A program made the position numbers and the translations under genes. This document shows, piece after piece, positions 35,468 to 43,867 of a stretch of DNA of 64,000 nucleotides. This DNA is from Leifsonia psychrotolerans (GTDB lineage Bacteria > Actinomycetota > Actinomycetes > Actinomycetales > Microbacteriaceae). Within the stretch, counting starts at the first letter, position 1. Each line of letters opens with the position of its first letter. Location of the stretch: the NCBI RefSeq assembly GCF_013410665.1, contig NZ_JACCFM010000001.1, forward strand, positions 2,728,001-2,792,000, given 5' to 3'. The notes below the pieces were generated by a model. That model was not told the origin of the DNA, searched no databases, and saw nothing but the letters and a program-made list of their open reading frames with translations.

Positions 35468-35478
35468 ATGTCAGACAT
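35468..35478. promoter_or_regulatory. Candidate operator for the FadR-type regulator
   Basis: The perfect palindrome ATGTCAGACAT has the GT-N3-AC core seen in FadR-family operators. It lies in the 139-bp gap between the divergent permease and SMR genes. A half-match TGTCTGA is at 35424-35430, inverted relative to TCAGACA at 35471. Confidence 0.45.
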
Positions 35479-35503
35479 TTAGAGAATGAGTGAGGACGAT
35501 CAC

Positions 35504-35833
35504 ATGTGGGGCTACCTGTTCCTCGCTCTGGCCATCGTCGCTGAGGTGATCGCGACGACCTTCCTGAAGTTCACGGCGGGTGAGAATGCCAAATGGTGGG
35601 CCTACGCGATCGTTGTCGTCGGCTACGTTGCGTCGTTCACAGCACTCAGCCAGTCACTCTCGCGCGGCGTTCCACTCGGTATCGCCTACGCGATCTGGTC
35701 CGCCGTCGGCGTCGTCGCGATCGTGATCGTCAGCTGGCTGCTCTTCAAGGAGTCGCTCAGCTGGGTGCAGATCGTGGGCCTCGCGCTCGTAATCAGTGGT
35801 GTTGGTTTGCTCGAACTGGGCGGCAAACACTAG
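35504..35833 (+). CDS. Small multidrug resistance (SMR) transporter
   Basis: Four-helix drug/proton antiporter of the EmrE/QacE type. With the ATG at 35504 (GAGG eight bases upstream) the essential Glu falls at position 14 (MWGYLFLALAIVAEV), as in EmrE; an ATG at 35486 would add six residues. Helix 3 reads GIAYAIWSAVGVVAIVIVSW. It overlaps by position with the regulator-permease control region, so it may be co-controlled with the amine operon. Confidence 0.9.
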   Translation: MWGYLFLALAIVAEVIATTFLKFTAGENAKWWAYAIVVVGYVASFTALSQSLSRGVPLGIAYAIWSAVGVVAIVIVSWLLFKESLSWVQIVGLALVISGVGLLELGGKH

Positions 35834-35842
35834 CGCTGACGC

Positions 35843-35864
35843 CGAAAACGGTCAGTCGTTTTCG
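35843..35864. terminator. Bidirectional hairpin between SMR and MgtC genes
   Basis: CGAAAACG (35843-35850) and CGTTTTCG (35857-35864) around a 6-base loop. It sits at the shared 3' end of two convergent genes and covers the MgtC stop codon. Confidence 0.6.
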
Positions 35865-36562
35865 TCCTTCGTCACCTGCACCGAGATCACCCCGCGAATC
35901 TCGGCGAGACCCTCAACGAGGTCTTCCAGCGGGCCCCGACCATGGCGAAATCTCATGTCGGCTTCAACTCGAGGCACCTTGCCATCGATGTTGATTCGAC
36001 GGGTCTTGGTGAGGGACGCCTCGTAGCCGAGCTCGGTCGCCCGATGCAGGATGTCGCGCAGCACGCCCCGGTTCTCTTTGTACGACACAACGAAGACCTG
36101 ATCCTTGTCGATCAGCGGAATTCGTCGTCCGAGAATGGGCAGGAATGCGACGGCGGCCAGGTGCAGGATCGTCGCGATCACCGCGATCACCGGCATCCCG
36201 GCCCCGCACGCCATCCCGATCGCCGCAGACATCCAGATCGTGGCAGCCGTGGTGAGGCCATTCACGGCATTTTGACGCACGAAGATCACGCCGGCGCCGA
36301 GAAAGCCGATACCCGACACGATCTGCGCCGCGATTCTTGACGGGTCGAGCACCACCTCGGGGCCGATCACGTTACTGAAGCCGTAGGCCGACACGAGGGT
36401 GAACACCGCAGCACCCAAACCGACCAGCGTGTGGGTACGCAGCCCGGCGCTCTTGAGCTTGCGTTGCCGCTCGACCCCGACGATTGCGCAGAGTACGAAC
36501 GCCAGCAGAAGCAGAAAGATCTGGGTCAGTGTCGAATCCGAAACGAACTCAAGTTGCAGCAT
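35852..36562 (-). CDS. MgtC/SapB family membrane protein
   Basis: About 236 residues. The N-terminal MgtC domain has four to five helices with the signature VGVERQRKLKSAGLRTHTLVGLGAAVF and GVIFVRQNAVNGLTTAATIW; a cytoplasmic ACT-like C-terminal domain follows from about residue 150. Family members are tied to Mg2+ limitation and, in some bacteria, to inhibition of the F1Fo ATPase. It is divergent from the polyamine-type importer with a 243-bp gap. Confidence 0.9.
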   Translation of the reverse strand: MLQLEFVSDSTLTQIFLLLLAFVLCAIVGVERQRKLKSAGLRTHTLVGLGAAVFTLVSAYGFSNVIGPEVVLDPSRIAAQIVSGIGFLGAGVIFVRQNAVNGLTTAATIWMSAAIGMACGAGMPVIAVIATILHLAAVAFLPILGRRIPLIDKDQVFVVSYKENRGVLRDILHRATELGYEASLTKTRRINIDGKVPRVEADMRFRHGRGPLEDLVEGLAEIRGVISVQVTKDEND

Positions 36563-36805
36563 GGAACCCCTTGACTCTGCGTCGAGAACACTTGTTCTAC
36601 AGCAGACTCGACCGAGTCGCTACCGACGCGACATCCCACCATAGAGCACGAATCAAGGGGTGACTAGACGCCCGATCGTTAACCGAATCGTAACCTCCAT
36701 TCCACCTCGGTGCTGCGCTAGCATGACGAGCGGGAGGCCAGCGACCCGGCATCCAACTGCCCGCTTACAGCTCGGGCGGCCTGAAACTGGCCCACGGAGG
36801 AACAT

Positions 36806-37939
36806 ATGTTCAAGACTCGTACGGCGACCGCCGTCGTGGCATTCGCTGCAATTGCGGCCCTCACTCTGACCGGATGTTCGTCGGGGGGAACCAGCACGCC
36901 CTCGTCAAGCGGATCGGCTGTCGACGCGAAAACCGCGACAAGCGCCGCGGACTTCGGCGGCCTCGACCAGTTGGTGGCCGCAGCCAAGGCCGAAGGCACA
37001 CTCAACGTCATCGCCCTGCCTGACGACTGGGCGAACTACGGCAAGATCATCGCCGCGTTCAAGACGAAGTATGGCCTCACCGTGAACTCCGCCAACCCCA
37101 ATGGGTCGAGTGCCGACGAGATCAAGGCCGCCAAAGACAACAAGGGTCAAGACACCGCCCCCGACGTCTTCGACCTCGGCACGGCTGTAGCGCTGGCCAG
37201 CACCGCTCAGTTCGCGCCGTACAAGGTCGCGAACTGGGCCGACATCCCTGACGGCAACAAGGAGTCGACCGGCCTGTGGGTCAACGACTACACCGGCAGC
37301 ATGTCGATCGGCTACAACTCGGCAAAGTACCCAAAGCCGACCAGCCTCGACGACCTGCTGAAGCCCGACTACAAGGGAGCTGTCGCCATCAACGGTGACC
37401 CCACCCAGGCCGGTGCGGCCTTCGCTGCGATCGGGCTCGCCACCGTGCAAAACGGCGGAACCCTCGACGACTTCCAGCCCGGCATTGATTTCTTCAGCAA
37501 GCTGAACGCGGCGGGCAACTTCCTCACGGTCGACCCCACCCCGGCGACCATCGCCTCGGGTGAGACCGGCGTTGTCTTCGACTGGAGCTACAACAACCTC
37601 GCTCAGTCGGCGGTTGTCCCGGGCTGGAAGGTGACCACCCTTCCGGGCACGGCCTACATCAGCTTCTACAACCAGGCCATCAACGTGGACGCACCGCACC
37701 CCGCTGCGGCCCGCCTGTGGCAGGAGTTCGTCTTCAGCCCCGAGGCTCAGAACCTGTTCCTCGCGGCCGGCGCCTACCCGGTGACGATCGATGCCATGGT
37801 TGAGAGCGGAACTGTTGACAAGACGGTGCTCGATTCGGTCGGTGAGCTGCCGAAGGACCGCGTCACTCCCACGGTGGAACAGACGGATGCCGCCAACACG
37901 CTGCTGTCGAAGAACTGGGCTGCGGCCATCGGCCAGTAG
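36806..37939 (+). CDS. ABC importer substrate-binding lipoprotein (polyamine/iron type)
   Basis: A 377-residue extracytoplasmic binding protein with a lipoprotein signal (MFKTRTATAVVAFAAIAALTLTGC). The fold is the PotD/AfuA type: DDWANYGKIIAAFKTKYGLTV, then GYNSAKYPKPTSLDDLLKPDYKG. First gene of a rightward four-gene importer with two permeases and an ATPase. Substrate is uncertain: polyamine, iron(III), thiamine and 2-aminoethylphosphonate binders share this fold. Closeness to the gamma-glutamyl operon makes an amine attractive. Confidence 0.85.
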   Translation: MFKTRTATAVVAFAAIAALTLTGCSSGGTSTPSSSGSAVDAKTATSAADFGGLDQLVAAAKAEGTLNVIALPDDWANYGKIIAAFKTKYGLTVNSANPNGSSADEIKAAKDNKGQDTAPDVFDLGTAVALASTAQFAPYKVANWADIPDGNKESTGLWVNDYTGSMSIGYNSAKYPKPTSLDDLLKPDYKGAVAINGDPTQAGAAFAAIGLATVQNGGTLDDFQPGIDFFSKLNAAGNFLTVDPTPATIASGETGVVFDWSYNNLAQSAVVPGWKVTTLPGTAYISFYNQAINVDAPHPAAARLWQEFVFSPEAQNLFLAAGAYPVTIDAMVESGTVDKTVLDSVGELPKDRVTPTVEQTDAANTLLSKNWAAAIGQ

Positions 37940-37948
37940 CATCAAGCT

Positions 37949-38890
37949 ATGACTGTCGCTTCTGCGCCAGCCAATGTGAGTGGTGACGCCGAGGTCCCTC
38001 CTCGGCGTCACTCTCCCGTCGGCCCTGCGCCTCTCCGCCGCACAAAGCGTGGCTGGGCCTTTCTCGGCCTCACCCCGTTCGCGTTCTACGTTCTGGCCTT
38101 TCTGGCGCTGCCGACGATCATCGCGGTCTCAACGGGATTCTTCGACAACAACGGCGCATTCACGCTCAGCAATATTGCTGCCCTGTTTGATCCGGTCATC
38201 CTGAAGACATTCGTCTCCTCATTTTGGCTTTCGGCCTTGACCGCCACCGTCGGCGCGGTCATCGGAGCCATCGTCTGTTACGCGCTGATCGGCACCCGGC
38301 CCGAGGGGCGGCTGCGCCAGTTCATCGAGTCGGTCTCGAGTGTTCTCGCGCAGTTCGGCGGCATCATGCTCGCCTTCGCATTCATCGCCGCGATCGGAAC
38401 TCAGGGCCTCATCACGCTCTGGCTGCAGACCGCCTTCAACCTCAACATTTATGCCAACGGTGTCTGGCTCTACACGGTTCCCGGCCTCATCCTGCCCTAC
38501 ATCTACTTTCAGGTGCCGCTGATGGTGATCGTTTTCCTGCCCGCACTCGAGGGGCTGAAACCACAGTGGGCCGAGGCCAACGCCACACTCGGAGGGAGTC
38601 GTTTCACCTACTGGACGCGCATCGCCGCGCCCGTACTGGCGCCCGCATTCTTCGGCAGCCTGCTGCTGCTCTTCGCCAACGCCTTCTCTGCCTATGCGAC
38701 GGCTGCAGCACTGATCAGCCAGGGTTCGCAGATTGTGCCCCTGCAGATTCGGGCCGCCCTGGTGAGTGAGACGATTCTCGGCCGTGCGAACATGGCCGGT
38801 GCACTCGCTTTGGGCATGATCATTGTGATGATCGTCGTGATGACGGCTTATTCCTTCCTGCAGGCCCGTACGACGAGGTGGCAAAAATGA
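37949..38890 (+). CDS. ABC importer permease subunit 1
   Basis: A 313-residue inner-membrane permease of the PotB type, with a cytoplasmic N-tail (about 35 residues), six helices and the EAA loop near WAEANATLGGSRFTYWTRIAAPVL. ATG 37949 is nine bases after the binding-protein stop. Its stop overlaps the second permease start as ATGA. Confidence 0.9.
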   Translation: MTVASAPANVSGDAEVPPRRHSPVGPAPLRRTKRGWAFLGLTPFAFYVLAFLALPTIIAVSTGFFDNNGAFTLSNIAALFDPVILKTFVSSFWLSALTATVGAVIGAIVCYALIGTRPEGRLRQFIESVSSVLAQFGGIMLAFAFIAAIGTQGLITLWLQTAFNLNIYANGVWLYTVPGLILPYIYFQVPLMVIVFLPALEGLKPQWAEANATLGGSRFTYWTRIAAPVLAPAFFGSLLLLFANAFSAYATAAALISQGSQIVPLQIRAALVSETILGRANMAGALALGMIIVMIVVMTAYSFLQARTTRWQK

Positions 38891-39720
38891 GCGCGCCCGG
38901 TAACCGCATCGGGGCCGCCCCGAGCGCCCTGACGCGGCGTCTGATCCTCGGCATCGTCGGAGCAGTCTTCGCCATCCCGATTGTGGCCATGATCGAGTTC
39001 ACCCTGCGCCGGGGCCTCCAGGGTGGCTATACCTTTGACCACTGGATCGCGCTTTTCAACCCGGCGAACGCGTCGCAATACCAAATCCTCTACGTCGGCC
39101 TCGGCAACTCGTTGATGCTTGCCGTTGTGACGGTGGCAATCGTGTTGTTCGTGCTGCTGCCCACGATGATCCTGGTTCAGTTGAAGTTCCCCGCGCTTCG
39201 ACGAGTACTGGAGTTCATCTGCATCATCCCGATCACCGTGCCGGCGATCGTGCTGGTGGTCGGCCTGGCCCCGGTCTACTCCGTTATCGCCTCAGTCTTC
39301 GGCAGTTCGATCTGGACTCTGGCCTTCGCCTACGGCATCACCGTGCTGCCCTTCGCCTATCGCACCATCCAGTCGAACATTGGCGCGGTCGATGTGAACA
39401 CGCTGAGTGAGGCCGCCCGTTCGCTCGGCGCCAGTTGGGGCTCTGTGTTCTGGCGGGTGCTGGTTCCGAACCTCCGCCGCGGCATCCTGGCGGCCTCATT
39501 CATCTCGGTGGCCGTTGTGCTCGGCGAGTTCACGATTGCCTCGCTCCTCAGCCGAACAAACCTGCAGACAGCGATTCTGCTGCTCTCACAGACAGACCCG
39601 TACGTGGCGGTGGCCATCGCGCTGCTCGCACTCCTCTTCGCGTTTGTGCTTCTTCTCGTCATCGGCCGAATCGGAGCAACGCGCAAGTCCAGCTACAGAA
39701 AGAACGGTAAGAAATCGTGA
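38887..39720 (+). CDS. ABC importer permease subunit 2
   Basis: A 277-residue PotC-type permease; the EAA loop reads LSEAARSLGASWGSVFWRVLVPNL. Start ATG 38887 overlaps the upstream stop (an in-frame GTG at 38878 is less likely). Its stop overlaps the ATPase GTG start, so the last three genes are fully coupled. Confidence 0.9.
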   Translation: MSAPGNRIGAAPSALTRRLILGIVGAVFAIPIVAMIEFTLRRGLQGGYTFDHWIALFNPANASQYQILYVGLGNSLMLAVVTVAIVLFVLLPTMILVQLKFPALRRVLEFICIIPITVPAIVLVVGLAPVYSVIASVFGSSIWTLAFAYGITVLPFAYRTIQSNIGAVDVNTLSEAARSLGASWGSVFWRVLVPNLRRGILAASFISVAVVLGEFTIASLLSRTNLQTAILLLSQTDPYVAVAIALLALLFAFVLLLVIGRIGATRKSSYRKNGKKS

Positions 39721-40754
39721 GTTCCGCCTCGGGAGTGGCCGTCGATCTGACGAATATCACCAAGACCTACGCCGGCGTTTCCGCCCTCAACGACCTCAGC
39801 CTCTCGGTGCAACCGGGTGAGTTCGTGGCCCTCCTCGGCCCGAGCGGCTGTGGAAAGACCACTGCGTTGCGGGCGGTTGCCGGGCTCGAGAGCATCGATT
39901 CGGGCACCATCGCGATCAACGGCGAAGACGTCACCGATCAACCGACGAACAAGCGCGACATGGGCATGGTCTTTCAGTCCTACTCACTCTTTCCGCACCT
40001 GACGGCCATTCAGAACGTGGAATTCGGGCTGCGGATGCGCAAGGTGGGCGCGGCTGAACGCCTCAAACGGGCGGGTGACGCCCTGACCATGGTCGGGCTC
40101 GACAGCCACCTGGGCCGGTATGCACATGAGCTGAGCGGTGGCCAGCAGCAGCGCGTGGCCCTCGCCCGCGCGCTCGTTACCGAGCCGCGTGTGCTGCTTC
40201 TCGACGAGCCGCTCTCGGCGCTCGACGCGAAGGTGCGCGTGCAGCTGCGGGACGAGATTCGGCGCATCCAGACTGAGCTCGGCATCACCACACTGTTCGT
40301 GACCCACGACCAGGAGGAGGCGCTGGCCGTAGCCGACCGCGTCGCTGTCATGCAGGCCGGGAACATCGAGCAGATCGGAACCCCGGAAGAGCTCTATCGC
40401 AGCCCGGCTACGCCGTTCGTGGCCGAGTTCGTCGGGCTGAGCAACCGCCTTCCCGGGGTCGTGTCGGCCGGTGGGGTGTCGCTGCTCGGGCAGCGCCTTC
40501 CGTTGCTTCACCCCGCCACGGCCGAGGGCCCGGTGCGCGTTTGGTTGCGGCCTGAAGACATCGACCTGGCCAGCTCAGGCATCCCGGCTACCGTCATTTC
40601 GTCAAGCTTTCTCGGTTCGTTGCGGCGCACCCACGTGCGGTTGGCCGACGATACGTTGATCAGCGTGCAGCACGGCGCGCGTGAGAACCCGGCTCCCGGG
40701 GCGACGGTGTATCTGACGCTGAACGGCACGCCGGTCTCGGTCGGCCCCGCGTAG
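39717..40754 (+). CDS. ABC importer ATP-binding subunit
   Basis: A 345-residue ATPase of the PotA/FbpC type. Walker A GPSGCGKTTALR, signature LSGGQQQRVALARAL, Walker B VLLLDEPLSALDAK and H-loop VTHDQEEAL are all intact. A C-terminal TOBE domain (WLRPEDIDLASSGIPATVISSSFLGSLRR) is present. GTG 39717 start. Terminated by a 16-bp-stem hairpin 12 bp after the stop. Confidence 0.93.
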   Translation: MSSASGVAVDLTNITKTYAGVSALNDLSLSVQPGEFVALLGPSGCGKTTALRAVAGLESIDSGTIAINGEDVTDQPTNKRDMGMVFQSYSLFPHLTAIQNVEFGLRMRKVGAAERLKRAGDALTMVGLDSHLGRYAHELSGGQQQRVALARALVTEPRVLLLDEPLSALDAKVRVQLRDEIRRIQTELGITTLFVTHDQEEALAVADRVAVMQAGNIEQIGTPEELYRSPATPFVAEFVGLSNRLPGVVSAGGVSLLGQRLPLLHPATAEGPVRVWLRPEDIDLASSGIPATVISSSFLGSLRRTHVRLADDTLISVQHGARENPAPGATVYLTLNGTPVSVGPA

Positions 40755-40765
40755 TTCGCTCGACG

Positions 40766-40811
40766 CAGCACGCCAGGCGCGCCGGTATCCGGATCCGCGC
40801 CTGGCGTGCTG
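40766..40811 (+). terminator. Terminator of the ABC importer operon
   Basis: Perfect 16-bp arms CAGCACGCCAGGCGCG (40766-40781) and CGCGCCTGGCGTGCTG (40796-40811) around a 14-base loop, 12 bp after the ATPase stop. No U tract follows. Confidence 0.82.
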
Positions 40812-40999
40812 ATCTGGCCGGCCTGGCGCGCATGCTCGGCTATCTGCCGTTCATGACTGCCGTGATCGCCGCCTCCGTTCCGCTGGCGGCCGGGCTCTAC
40901 CTGCTCGTGACAGTGAGTTGGAGCCTCGGCGAGCGTCTGATTCTGCGTCGACGCCGGGGTCCGACTGCGGGCGAAACGCCGGTGCCCGTGCAGGGCTGA
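40811..40999 (+). pseudogene. Fragment resembling the C-terminal end of a YidC/Oxa1 insertase
   Basis: An open stretch of about 62 codons ending in TGA at 40997-40999. It reads DLAGLARMLGYLPFMTAVIA, then a hydrophobic helix, LYLLVTVSWSLGERLILRRRR. This looks like the last two membrane helices and basic tail of an actinobacterial YidC-type protein. The rest of such a gene (over 200 residues) is absent and its upstream side is occupied by the importer terminator, so it appears to be a truncated remnant. The ATG at 40832 could still give a 55-residue membrane peptide. Confidence 0.45.
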
Positions 41000-41126
41000 G
41001 CTGCGCTACGGACGCAGCTGGGGGTGGCGCAGCTTCAACGAGAACCGCCGCCTCTGGCGACCGACCACGCCGCACCGGCGACTCTCGGTACAAACGACGA
41101 CGTTCAGCGTCGGCGACTCGCGGTGC

Positions 41127-41783
41127 CTAGCCGGAGAGACCGCCGGGTCCGGTCGCCGCACCCTCGTCGACCGACCTGCCGCCGATCGCCGTGCCACTCC
41201 AGGAGAGCACCGTCCAGCCCGTCTCGGGCGATCCGTCCAGCGTCATCACACCCGTGTTGTGCATGACATGAGCGGATGCCGTCGCCGCGTCGACATTGCG
41301 TGAGCGGCTGGCCGTCCAGGCCCGAATCACCTGGCCGTGAGCGACGCAGGCAACGGTGCCGTGGCCGCTCCCCGCGGCCTCGGCGATGACGGCATCGAAG
41401 CGGGCGAACACCTCGGCGCCGCTCTCGCCGCCCGGCATCCGTCGTTCGATGTCGCCGGCGGCCCAGGCGAAAGACACCTCGTGATAGATCGTGATCGACG
41501 CCCGATCGGTGTGCAGCTCGAGGTCACCGGCACTGATCTCGCGTAGGCCGTCACGCACCTGAACGCTCAGACCGGTGGCGGCCGCGAGCGGCGCTGCCGT
41601 GAGTTGGGCGCGCGTCTGCACCGAGGCATAGAGCGCACCGATATTCTCGGCAGCGAGCGCCGCCGGAATCGCCGCGGCCTGCTCCAGCCCAAGCGTGGTC
41701 AGCCCCGGCCCGGGAACCAGAGTGTCGAGCTCGCCCCGCACGTTGGCCGGGGTCTGCCCGTGCCTGATCAACAACAACCGCAT
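41127..41783 (-). CDS. Histidine phosphatase family protein (CobC-like)
   Basis: About 218 residues from ATG 41783, with AAGGAG eight bases upstream. RHG motif: MRLLLIRHGQTPANVRGELDT; second His in VACVAHGQVIRAW. It could dephosphorylate a sugar or nucleotide. It starts the leftward side of the nucleoside neighbourhood and is about 100 bp from the nucleoside hydrolase stop; an involvement there is inferred from position. Confidence 0.87.
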   Translation of the reverse strand: MRLLLIRHGQTPANVRGELDTLVPGPGLTTLGLEQAAAIPAALAAENIGALYASVQTRAQLTAAPLAAATGLSVQVRDGLREISAGDLELHTDRASITIYHEVSFAWAAGDIERRMPGGESGAEVFARFDAVIAEAAGSGHGTVACVAHGQVIRAWTASRSRNVDAATASAHVMHNTGVMTLDGSPETGWTVLSWSGTAIGGRSVDEGAATGPGGLSG

Positions 41784-41880
41784 GTCGCACTCCTTCTCTT
41801 TGCTGACTCCACCGTGGCATGACGACCTGAGCAAACCCAACCCACAGGCGCTCCCTCCGCCGACCGAACGTGGGCGGCGG

Positions 41881-42864
41881 TTACGGAGTACGCGAGAGGA
41901 TGCGCAGGAAGTCGGCCAGAAACGCTGAGTAGTCGACGTCGAGCACCACGTGCGTGTCTGGTGCCGGCCGGGCCGGCCAACAGACGGGCATACCGTCCGA
42001 GGTACGCATCAGGAACGCACGCGTCGCGAAGCCGTCGCGGGTCACGTTGACCGGCCCGTCCGCCGAACGGGTGATCCACTCGGGGTGCATCAGTAGGGCA
42101 GCGGCGAGTCCATCGTGTGCGGCAGAGATACGACGCCCCCAGGTGTACTGAGTGAAGTCCATGTAAGCGTCGAGCACATCGGCCGAGAACGTTCCCCAGG
42201 GCGTTCCGGACCGGCGCAACGCCAAGACCCCCTGCTCATCGACGATGGCTCGAGCCGTCACATCGACGCCGACCATCACCAGTGCGCGGCGCGGCGCAGC
42301 GAACATCCGCTCGGCCGCCACCCCATCACTGTGCACATTGGCATCGACCATGAGCATGGTGCCGGGCGCCGGGTACGCTCCGGATCCCCCCATGACAACG
42401 ACCGAGCGGAACAGCGTCAGCAGATCGGGTTCGATCTCAAGCGCGAGCGCCACGTTGCTGAACGGGCCGAGTGGCAACAGGTCGTAATAGCCCGGTCGCG
42501 CGCGGGCCATCTGCACAATCAACTCTGCCGAGCTGAGCGGCGACATATTCTTCGGGCGGAGGGGCGTGGACCAGAGATCTCCCAACCCGTCTTCGCCATG
42601 CACGTGCGAGGCGAGCCGCGACGTTCCCACGATGGGTCCGGCGGCTCCTCGCGCGACGAGCGTATCCTCGAGCTCGGCAACGCTGAGCACGCGGGCGATG
42701 TTCGTCAACGCCGAGTCGACGGAGGTGTTGCCGAACACACTCGTGATGGCCGAGATCTCGGCGTGGGGGTGACCCGCCAGGTAGAGCAGGGCCAGTGCAT
42801 CATCGATTCCGGTGTCGGTGTCGACGATGATGTGTCGGATGGCGTCGGGCGCGTCGAGGTTCAT
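41881..42864 (-). CDS. Nucleoside hydrolase
   Basis: Ca2+-dependent N-ribohydrolase (IunH family), about 327 residues from ATG 42864. The metal-binding DXDXXXDD motif is VDTDTGIDDALALLYL, with further ligands in VMGGSGAYPAPGTM, DANVHSD and AAHDGLAAALLM. It splits nucleosides into base and ribose, with specificity not readable here. The long frame upstream of 42864 is inside the repeat region. It is downstream of the GntR regulator gene on the same strand. Confidence 0.88.
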   Translation of the reverse strand: MNLDAPDAIRHIIVDTDTGIDDALALLYLAGHPHAEISAITSVFGNTSVDSALTNIARVLSVAELEDTLVARGAAGPIVGTSRLASHVHGEDGLGDLWSTPLRPKNMSPLSSAELIVQMARARPGYYDLLPLGPFSNVALALEIEPDLLTLFRSVVVMGGSGAYPAPGTMLMVDANVHSDGVAAERMFAAPRRALVMVGVDVTARAIVDEQGVLALRRSGTPWGTFSADVLDAYMDFTQYTWGRRISAAHDGLAAALLMHPEWITRSADGPVNVTRDGFATRAFLMRTSDGMPVCWPARPAPDTHVVLDVDYSAFLADFLRILSRTP

Positions 42865-42901
42865 GGGATTACTTCCGGGTTCAGTGAGCGCTCCAGCAGG
42901 C

Positions 42902-42943
42902 GCTTGAGCGAGCACGAGGGCAGCTTGAGCGAGCACGAGGGCA
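42902..42943. repeat. 21-bp perfect tandem duplication
   Basis: Two identical 21-bp units at 42902-42922 and 42923-42943 (core CTTGAGCGAGCACGAGGGCA) in the 91-bp gap between the GntR and nucleoside hydrolase genes. Confidence 0.9.
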
Positions 42944-42955
42944 GCGCAGGCCGCG

Positions 42956-43747
42956 TCAGCGTACGCGCAGGATCGAGAACTGAAAGCGTCCCTCATGAAA
43001 ATAGGTACGCGAGAGCATGATCGGCCGCGCACTGGAGTCGTGGTGAATCTGATGCAGGTAGACGTAGACCATCTCGGGGTCCCGTTCGCCCCACCCGATC
43101 TCGGGCCCGCACGCGGCGTGCAGCTCGGTGACCGCGGTGTGCGGAATGGCACCGGCCTGCTCGAGGAGACCAAACAGTGAGTCGGGGACTGCGTCCGTCG
43201 TCAGGTCGGTCGGAAGCAACGCCCCCGGAATGACCTCATAGGAGTAGGCCACGATGATGTCGTCGGCAATGACGGTGCGCTCGGTGGCGAGCACGCGCGT
43301 GCCTTCCGGGATGCCGAGCGCCGCCGCTTCAGCGGCATCCGCCCCACGAAAACGCACCGCGTGGTAGCGCATCGTGGGTTCCATGCCGTGTGAGCGGATG
43401 GTGTCGCTCATTGATTGCAGTTCCTGCAACCCGGCGGTGATGGCGTGGCCGTACGGCGAGACGAAGGTGCCCGTGCCATGCCGGGTGATCGTCAACCCTT
43501 GGGCTTCCAGCTGCTGCAGCGCCGCGCGGACCGTGCTGCGGGAGACGCCGTACTCGGCCGTCAACGCCGCTTCGGTGGGAAGTTGGGAGCCCTCGGCCCA
43601 TTCGCCGTTGCGCAGCCGCTCGCGCAGACCCTCGGCCAGCTGAACCCGCAGGTTCGTGGTGCGCAGGAGTCGTCCGGTCGAGTTCGGCGTCGCGCCGTCA
43701 GCGGATGCCGGTGCCGGGGTCCGGCCGATTTCGCTCTGAATGACCAC
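42956..43747 (-). CDS. HutC-type GntR regulator (UTRA domain)
   Basis: About 263 residues from GTG 43747, with GAAGGGG six bases upstream; an ATG at 43801 would add 18 residues. N-terminal winged helix (SQLPTEAALTAEYGVSRSTVRAALQQLEAQGLTITRHGTGTFV), then a UTRA effector domain from about residue 115. Divergent from the SDR-phosphorylase-aldolase operon and next to the motif AGTTATATGACAA. It is the natural candidate regulator of the whole nucleoside neighbourhood; effector could be a sugar phosphate or nucleoside. Confidence 0.85.
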   Translation of the reverse strand: MVIQSEIGRTPAPASADGATPNSTGRLLRTTNLRVQLAEGLRERLRNGEWAEGSQLPTEAALTAEYGVSRSTVRAALQQLEAQGLTITRHGTGTFVSPYGHAITAGLQELQSMSDTIRSHGMEPTMRYHAVRFRGADAAEAAALGIPEGTRVLATERTVIADDIIVAYSYEVIPGALLPTDLTTDAVPDSLFGLLEQAGAIPHTAVTELHAACGPEIGWGERDPEMVYVYLHQIHHDSSARPIMLSRTYFHEGRFQFSILRVR

Positions 43748-43824
43748 ATTCACCCCTTCTTGTGGATCGCCGACAGGCACGGCAGGTTCTGAAGGAAGCA
43801 TAGAACACAATTGACTCTGGCCGC

Positions 43825-43851
43825 TTGTCAGATGTAGGTTGTCATATAACT
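43825..43851. promoter_or_regulatory. Operator site A of the proposed nucleoside regulon
   Basis: TTGTCATATAACT at 43839-43851, preceded 14 bp upstream by a related TTGTCAGATGTAG at 43825. It lies between the divergent GntR gene and SDR gene, over the start/-10 region of the SDR promoter (TTGACT at 43811-43816 as -35). It differs from sites B (55821) and C (58599) at two of 13 positions each. Confidence 0.6.
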
Positions 43852-43867
43852 CGAGGAGGATCCTGCC

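Noticed and set aside
41881..43173. 430-codon frame for the nucleoside hydrolase
   Set aside because: The first 103 codons read through the GntR gene and the 21-bp tandem duplication; the hydrolase fold starts at ATG 42864.
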